From: Plectrocnemia conspersa
Taxonomy: Eukaryota > Arthropoda > Insecta > Trichoptera > Polycentropodidae
Direction of reading: 5' to 3'
DNA length: 64,000 bases
NCBI GenBank assembly: GCA_009617715.1
Contig: VTFK01000283.1
Coordinates: forward strand, 62,001-126,000
Shown: positions 37,101 through 46,100 of the stretch, piece by piece
Layout of the letters: each line of letters starts with the position of its first letter
Position numbering within the stretch: the stretch's first letter is position 1
Position numbers and translations under genes: made by a program
Notes under the pieces: generated by a model
What the model was told of the DNA's origin: nothing
Databases searched by the model: none
The model's input: only the letters and a program-made list of their open reading frames with translations

Positions 37101-40100
37101 CATAATTCTCAGAACTCAATTTATTTAAGTTATAAAAAATACCAAAGGTTTTATTTTTCTGATAACAATGAGACATTTGAACTTTACATATCACATATTT
37201 TTTTTTTTAAATAAAAAGTGCCAAAGCTCATTTCTTGTCGAAATTCAAAACCAGGACATTTAAAGAAGTATTTTTTAACATCTAATATTTATTAAAAAAA
37301 TTACATAGAATTAAATTAAATTATTTGTATAAAAAAAGAAATGCGCCGCAGGCAATTTTTTTCAAAAATTATCAATATTAATAGAAAATATATGTATATA
37401 AAATTAAATAAACACGGTAAATGTAAAAATTCGAAAACAATTTAGACTTTCATTTTTACAAATTTACAGAAGCACCGCAGGCGAAATTTTTGTTTTAAAT
37501 ATAATAATATTGATAAAATTGCATTTAAAAATATTTTTATTACTAAAATTTTCTATTAATTATCGAAAATAATAGGTATGAAAGTGTTGCTTAAGATTAA
37601 AATACATTGTTATCAAGTTATAAGTTTAATTTTTAAACAAATTTTACGAAAATATAAGCACAATAATACAAGCAAAATAAATTTAATGAGATCCTTGTGC
37701 TTGTTTCGAAGAACATAATTTTTTAAAATTTGGTTCAAAGGATGTGAGATATACCCTTAAATCTACACCTGCGTTGAATTTGTTACGATACTTATTTAAA
37801 AAAAAACCTATGAAAAAAAAGCTCTTTCTTCTAATTCCGTACTAATGAACGGTAATAAGAATTTGAGAGCTTTTTCAGAAAGTTTTTCATATTCTTTATC
37901 AATGTTTAATTCAAAAAATTAATTAGATTGTTTTGTTCAAATTTTACTTGTATAGTTTTGTCCCTTGATAAGTCTATTAAATTTTTTTTTCTAAATTTTC
38001 TGCATAGAAGGGGTTTGAAATCCAATTATTATCTTTGTTTTCTGGTTTTGGAAAATACTCCATAAAATACGATTTTAATCCTGTTAAATTATTACTCGAT
38101 CTGTTTCATCGATAAGTGAGGATGCAAAGGCCAAATTGCCAACAGTTCATCATCTACGGCGCAATATCAGACGTCACCGTCAAGTTATTAATAGGCCATT
38201 ACCTGTTCCGTTGAATATAAGTGAAATCGATATCCTAGATCATTACAAAATTACACATGATGGCGAAAATTTCCTTCTGCATGATTCCGGCCGAGATATT
38301 AACAATCGAATATTAATCTTTGGAACACGTGAAAGTCTCAGACTGTTGGAAACATCGCATTGGTTTTTGGATGGGACTTTCAAAACTGCTCCCGCGTTAT
38401 TTTTTCAATTATATACAATTCATGCACTTATTCATGGACGAGTCATTCCGTGTATTTATGTTTTACTGCAAGATAAAAGACAGACTACATACATTCAACT
38501 GTTTGAGACATTAACTATGTTGAATGCCAATTTGAATCCAACCAGCGTCATGGTCGACTTTGAATTGGCAGTTATATACAGTTTAGAAAGAAGTTTCCCA
38601 GACTGCGAAATTAAAGGATGCTTCTTTCATCTAAGTCAAAACATCTACCGGAAAATTCAAGATAATGGGATGTAACAACGTTACCAAGAAGATTCCGACT
38701 TTGCACTGAAATTACGAATGATACCGGCTCTTGCATTTGTTCCGACAGATGAAGTTGTTGGTGCTTTTGAGGTATTATGTGATTTTCTACCTCGAGAAAG
38801 CTTACCAGTCGCAGATTATTTCGAAGATTATTACATTGGAAGACCACAACGACGTGGACGACGGCATCCAACTTATGCCATCAATATGTGGAATATGTAT
38901 CAACGATGCGAAGATGAATTACCAAGAACAAATAATGCTGTAGAAGGATGGCACAGAAGTTTCCAGTCCAACGTCGGAAGTTACCACCCCACGATTTGGA
39001 AATTTATTGGATTTCTTCAAAGAGAACAAGCATTACAACAAGTTCGCTGCACGCAAACGTTAGCCGGTCATCCACCGGAAACTCCAAGACAGAAATATTT
39101 TGATTCAAACGCACGGATTCTTGCCACAGTTCGCAACTATCGTGATAGTAATATTTTAGATTACTTACGTGGAATAGCACACAATCTTTCTTTCTAGCGT
39201 AAATTATAATTTATGTATATAACTAATTATTCCCTTTCTTTTTCGAAAATGTGTTAGTTTTATTGATATTTTAAAAATTTTGTATTTTGCTGAGTGAAAT
39301 AAATTAGTATTGATACTGCCCATTCGTATTATTATTTTATTATTTTACCACTATTTTATTAAAATAATGACCATTTATTATAAATACTAACAACTTATAT
39401 AAAATACAATCAATTTTACGAAGTGGTACAATTAAGCGTGATGTACTACCAAGTGGTACGCGAGCCAAAAAAGGTTGGGAAATGATGGGCTAGATACATA
39501 TTTTTTAATACAGCTAAACTTCGGCAATGGCCCCTTTAATTTTTGTATACTTATAATATATTCCAGCGACAATATATATTGCTCAATATTTTTTTTATTT
39601 ATGTTATTGCAAAAAATGCAGCTTTGATGATAAATAAGGCATATAATTTTTGTAACTATAATAAATACAATTTTACAACTTTTTGTGCAATTTTTAATTT
39701 TATATTTTTGTATGTTTCTAAGCAAATTCTAAAACTACTTTTTTTCATATGTATGTAATATGTATGTTGTTGCATAATCAATAAACTAACACAAATTATT
39801 TATATATCTTTATTTTATATTTATCTAGGATCGCGAAGAAGCTCACAATCATAAATGGGGTCGTGAATGAAAAAAGTTTAAGAAGCCCTTACCTAGATAC
39901 ATATGTATGTATAATACAGCTAAAATTCAGTAATGGTGTTATTATATTTTTTATTAAGTATAACAGAGCATCACGAAACGTGTAAAGTAATATCTGTATT
40001 ATCTTAATACGTGGCGGGGGTTAATTTTTAGGGGGGTTATTGGCACGGGGGGTTAATTGTCGGGGGGTTAATTGTCGGGGGGTTAATTGTCGGGGGGTTA

Positions 40101-43100
40101 ATTGTCGGGGGGTTAATTGCTCGGGGGGTTTTTTGTACGGGGGGTTAATGTCCAGGGGGGTTTTGACGGGGGGTTAATGTCCGGGGGGTAAATGTCCAGG
40201 GGGTTAGTGTCCTAGAACCGTTGATATCTCTGACGCCTGGCGAAAGAAGTTTCTCAGATACAATTTTAACTGTTTTTTTTTTTATTTTTATGCATAACTT
40301 TAGAAATGTCTTTGTAAGGGGTCCGGCCAGCTGCGCAGTTACCGCCAAGGTCATATAAACGACACTGCCGAACGTAAGAAAAGGAAATAACAACTCGTTT
40401 GCACAAAAGCTTATCTAACAAGAGGCTAATATTAAATAACATAATTGCGTAACTGAAAAAATCCCATAAGCACTATCGTGACCTTTTTGTGCATACGAAT
40501 GCAATAGACAATGCATCTCTTCAGCATAAAAACCACCATTGTGATATACGCATTTGCATGACCGACCTTCGGAATGTGTTCATCTGGCAAATTTTACTTA
40601 TTTAAGGCGTGCATGTATTTTGTGAGTCAAATATACAAGCAATGCAATTAGCTAACCGATTTCTTCATCTCTGTGATTCGCCGGAGACGTCTCGAATCAA
40701 TAATATAAAAGGTCTAACACTAACATGGCAAAAGATCTTGCGATTCCAGACAAGAGCAAATGATCACGATACAATATGGCAGACAATCAGTCTTAGACTG
40801 AAACACGAGAGAAGCGCTAAATTTACAACATATTTACAACTCGACAATATTATACTAAATAAACTGTTACCAGCTTTCCGGCTGCAAAGTCACACCTCTT
40901 CGGTCTCAAAACTCGAAATATTATCACAATTTCTTTATTTTAAGTGGTTCCGAGAAACATTCAAACATATAGTAAACGGTCACCACAGGTGAAATACTGT
41001 TTGAAATAGTATTTATAAACATATAGGTTGATTACAAGATACGGGAAACCATGGTTAATATTATCATTATAAATATTACATTTTTTCCTTAGGAAAATAT
41101 TTAAAGAATAACTATTTTTGAAAATATAAGTAAAGCGTTATAAAAAATTAGCACTTCAAGGTTTGATAATCTTAAGGGGTGTGACTTCGCAGCTAGTAAG
41201 ACGCAAGTATTTTATTAGATTATATTACATATGATGGGCGAGATGTTTTCTCCGATGGTGAAGAAACTGGCGGAGGGATGATGTCAGTGGAAGATCCTCA
41301 GAGGTCTTGTAGGTGGCGTGGCAGCGACAGTATAGCAGAGTATGATCCCTCTCTGTTACAGTGATTGTATGGTGGGGACTTTCTCAGAATGTGAACGTCC
41401 AAATTTACACAGAAATATTCATTCAATGCACCGGAGAATCCTTGGGTGTTATTTATGGAGAACCCTTTAGTTCTAGTCGTAACAAGGACTTTGTCTAATT
41501 TATTCTTGATGATTATTTTTGGACACAGATTGTAACGCGAAGATCCCCACAAACGAGTGCTCTGTGTGGTCCCCACAGTACTATAAAAATATATTAGGTT
41601 GTGAAAGATTCTTAATCATAAACAAAAAATAGTTTTTAGTGCTATAATAAAATATGTATAAAAGATTAAAAATAAATAAAGAGAAATTTGAAATGTATAT
41701 ATATAACTATGGGGTTTTGTTCTGTGATTTTGATCATCTGAATTAACCCTATTCTATTTTTCTAGTAATATAATGAAATATTTACTTAATCTAGTACGAT
41801 TCTATTCATTTAACCAATTACAAAAAAATATTTTAGCCAAAATGAAATAATTACATTTTTATTCCTGTAGACGTATACAGATACTATGATGCTTGCATTT
41901 GAGCATTTTTACGATATAAACCTCTTTTTTAGCTATGGATTCAAAAACTGTTAAAAAAAATAACTAGCGACAGTATATAAAGCTCTATATCAAAAATATT
42001 TTTGTTAAATTATTTTTCGAGTTGTAGGTGTATATTTACAGAAAAATATTCAAAAGATGGATCTTGTAAAACGTCATTTTTGACAGAACAACAAAATATT
42101 ATTAAAATTTTAAATTGAAATAGTTCGTATAAATGATTGTAAAGCCTATATTATGCAATCATGAGATTCACGGACTCTATTAGCATTTATATGCGAGTCC
42201 CAACATAAAAACCCTATCCAGATAAGACGTCAAAGATTAGCCGGCCATTTAATGAAAATGGATTGAAGCTCACGTACCAGACGTCTCTCTCTCTCACTAC
42301 CCCAGATATGTAGAATGGAAAGGTAACATAAATTTGGCCCGGGAAATTGGAGAACGAGGGTCGGAAACGGAGCGAGTATTCAATACACATAAATAAGCAT
42401 CAGCTTCCACGCGTATATATGTATACCAGTTTAATGATATTTTAATGCCAATTTTCGTGTTTCTTATCTCAGGAATCGTCTTGGGCATTGGCTGCGGAAT
42501 CGTCAGGGAAACTTCGTCTCTCATGCTGGGTCATTATTTCCGGAAGCGAAGAGAGTTCGTCGAAATGGTAGCACAAGCCGGCGCCGGCGTCGGAATTGCT
42601 CTCTTCAGTGTATTCTACAAAGAAGCTGTTGGGTAAATCAATATGTCATTATTACATTACCTCATATTTGTAATATAGAGACAGTTCAATAACAACTTGA
42701 TGATATTTGTTGAACATTGTAATATAACTAATGATGTAATTTTATCTCCCGGTTCTGTAAAGCTGCTTTCTTAATATTGTTAATTATTTAGAAGCGATCT
42801 GTCTCTATCTACCAGTATTGAGCAAGCTTATAATCTTGCCTAAAATAATTTAGAAAATTGGGCTGGCGTCTGGGACTGCAAGCCGTGACCGGACTACTCA
42901 TATTAGGCTTCTTCTTAGGCATGGTTTATAGGAGTGCCTCCTTGTATCATCCACAAAGGAGGGCCATACTCCACCTGAAAAATCAAAGGAAGAAGGTGAA
43001 TAACAACCTTTTAAAGCAAATTAGATCACACCTAGATGCGTCACGTCTCACCATTCATCTCCCCCTTTTTGTTTTCCAGGTGAAAGAGAAGAAAACTCAC

Positions 43101-46100
43101 ATTCGAGTGCCTAAGCCGCCTTTCTTCGATTTCACACCATTGAAAAGCAGAACTGTTCAGATGCTCCTCTTGGCATCTGGGACCGCCGCATTCGGATTAT
43201 ACACGCCCGTATTTTATTTGGTAATCAAATTTTTATTTATCAAGCATAGAGTGAACTGAGTGACAATCGAGGTTATTATTGGCCGTATTAAGCAAGTAGA
43301 TTTGAGACATTTACTGGATGAAGTTAATACATACCATTGACTGTATTTACAATGACCATAATTTTGTTTTCCTCCTGAGTAGATCACTCACGTCGGATGG
43401 CCTTCCACTTAAATCTTCGTCATGAACGCAACAACGTCTTCATAAACATGCTATATTAGCACGCCTCTTTTTGAACAGAAAAAATAAATCATTAAATATT
43501 TCATTTGGCAAGATTAGTAATTGATACGGTCGTTTTAAATACACAATATACCTGATATATTCAACAGCATTGTTGTTAATAAAATATAATAAAATATCCC
43601 TCACATATACAAATATACATAACGGTCTAGGCTTTTATAGTTATGATGTATTATAGATAGACAGCCCTCATAAAAAAATTGGGAGTCCTAATCGTCTCTG
43701 TCAGCAGATAAATTGCGGTTTTGTTCGCAATTGGAAGACTAATACGGTGTCGTTTTATTAAATGACCACATTCAGGCTTCGAGGCTTACGACCTTATGGT
43801 TTCAGATTTTCTTAATGCAGATCCTTTGTTTCCAGCGTCACATGTCATCTAAGACCCTTCGTCGGTCCCCTTTGGATTATACCACGCTTTTATTATGCAT
43901 ATACAATAAATTATATGTAGTACCTTAGATTTAATATGCATACAAAATAGCAAAAAAAATGGATTTGAGATTCTAATATCGATTTTACTCTTTGTACTAA
44001 AAATATATGATATTTAAGGCTATGAAATATAAATTTTAGTATAATTGCATATCATAAATGTGTTGAACTTGTATGCGTATATTTTTATACTTTAAATTAT
44101 AAATTATCACAATCTCGAAGATTGGGTTGCACTCTTAGAGATTCAAAGTGACTGCTTGGCTGCACCTGAGCTAGCGATCGAAGTGGAAACGACTTTAAAT
44201 GGTCATATGAATCAATTTGGCAATAGCTCTGCTTGAATGCTATTCCAAGCTAAACTCATGTATTCCAAGTTGGAAACGAAGTGCAAGTTATGATATGAGT
44301 AGCAAACGGAAATTAAGTTATTTATCTGCATTTTAGCTTATTTAAAATAAATGTGAGGGGGTAACTGGAGTCTCAGCTATTTTATTAGTTCAGCAACGAG
44401 ATAATTTTAATCTGTTTAAATCAATGACGGTATTTTGGGATACGCGTCTCAAATGTGCACATTATTTTGTTATTTGTGTTGGCGTTAATTTCTTTGTTAC
44501 GGTTTCATCAATGCCTTCTATTGTAGAAAGCTACGGGGTGATCTAATTCGAGTTTTATATGTTGGCAGCATTATAAATCAGACAGCTGTCAATAATCACG
44601 CGTGCTCAAAAGGTCAGATGTTAATTTACAACAACACATTTACGAAATGGATCGCTCAACGCGATAATTTTTTTAAATTGTTCTACATAAATAACAATTC
44701 TGTATGAACTTTGTATCGAAATTTACGAGAAGATTATGGTTATTATGGAACGAAAAATTCACAAAATTTGAAGAAACTGGAAACGTTGGAGATAGGGTGC
44801 CTGTCCATCATCGTGGCACTAGTTCAGCCGAGAATATTGCTGCTGTAAGTGAAAGTGTAGCCAAAGACATGGCGTTCGCAGCTTTTGGGCTATTCTTATT
44901 TATTTTTTATTTATTTATTAAAATTAAGAACATCATGACCTGACAGAATAACCTAATGCGTCAAGATGGGCAAAAGCATAAAATATATTAAAATTTAAAA
45001 ATACTTATATTCATATATGTACATACATATACACATATATATAGATAAAAGGACAGGCACAAATCACCTCAACAGGTGTGCATTATCCCATACGAACTGA
45101 ACCAAATCCCATATATACACGAAAAAATGTCAACATATCGATCCACAGTATTAAGCAGACGGACGGCCTTTGCCAGAGAAGAGTTGACAAGTACCCCAGT
45201 CCTAGACTTCACAGGTAAGAAAAGGGGATGCGACCGAGAACTATAATCACTTTCCGGAGCTCACATTTAGAGCTGCTCAAGCACCGAAGGGTTGTCTACT
45301 ATGCCTTTGAGCAATTTCTAAGTATTTTATTATATAAACACTCCTGCGAGTTGACAATGAAACAAATCCCAGCGCTCTTAAAATGAAAACACTGGAAAAC
45401 AGGAACGGATAGTACCCGTATCCCTTCAAAAATAAATATCTATATAAAGGAATTTATGCTGTACTTTTTCTAGCTTCAATTCATTACATTGACTCATTAC
45501 GCCTTAAATATATATATAATAGAGTCAGATTCTAGTCTGTTGCGGACTAGAGCATCATAAAGAGTGCGCAATACTAAAGTATTTCTGAAGTAGCGCGCAT
45601 TTCTGAAGATAATTTCTCAAGTTTTTTCTAAAAAAGGTTCGGAAACTGATGTTCGATCCTCAAATATAATGAAATGCTACTCTAAATATTATAAACACCA
45701 AATTATTAAAGAGAAGGGTGTTTTAAAAGGATAATTGGTTTAATATCCACGCAGAATTTCAAAAGCTTTCAATAATTATATATGATTACAACATAAAAGC
45801 TATTATCTATTAGTTTCGAAGCACACGTCTAGATACAACACTCATGGCTTTGTTCACGGAATAGCATTGTTAATCGCCCACAAATGGTAACATGGAAAAT
45901 ACGTTTCAATTAGTGATATACCGAAGGCGGAGTTAAACAATAAAGCTATGGGTTCTAAAATGCGCTTCTCTTCCATTCATCCAAGTTTCATAGAAGAAAA
46001 CTCACTTAGTGCACAAACTCATGGACGAGAATCACCCATTTACTCACTCGACTCCTTTAAGAGTCACAGACAACTCACAGACTTTTAAAACTCACTACGA

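Larger units (their letters stand above)
35353..40219 (+). mobile_element. MULE (Mutator-like) DNA transposon, 4867 bp, inside MCT-like intron
   Basis: The element is flanked by identical 8-bp direct repeats GTTGATAT (35345-35352 and 40220-40227), within the 8-11 bp target duplication usual for MULEs. Its ends are long inverted repeats: left 35353-36113 pairs with right 39308-40219, with GGT(A/T)(T/C)(C/T)AGGACACTA at the tips. The right arm is longer because of a divergent segment at about 39420-39530 and two extra 15-bp array units. Between the arms lie a hAT transposase fragment, a third copy of the TIR-internal sequence (36857-37114), about 1 kb of AT-rich filler (37115-38087) and the MULE transposase. 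It sits in the transporter intron in the sense direction. One transposase stop suggests fairly recent loss of coding ability. Confidence 0.88.

Noticed and set aside
38611..38871. 86-codon minus-strand frame and 70-codon alternative plus frame nearby
   Set aside because: They are shadow frames of the MULE transposase.
40145..40393. 82-codon minus-strand frame with repeated TLTP/RTLTPR-type residues
   Set aside because: The repetition is only the translation of the MULE G/C-run array, and the frame crosses the element boundary.
43221..43259. Read-through of the fourth visible MCT-like exon to a stop at 43259
   Set aside because: The donor GTAATC and the in-phase continuation at 46297 with MCT-like sequence show that splicing is the normal outcome.
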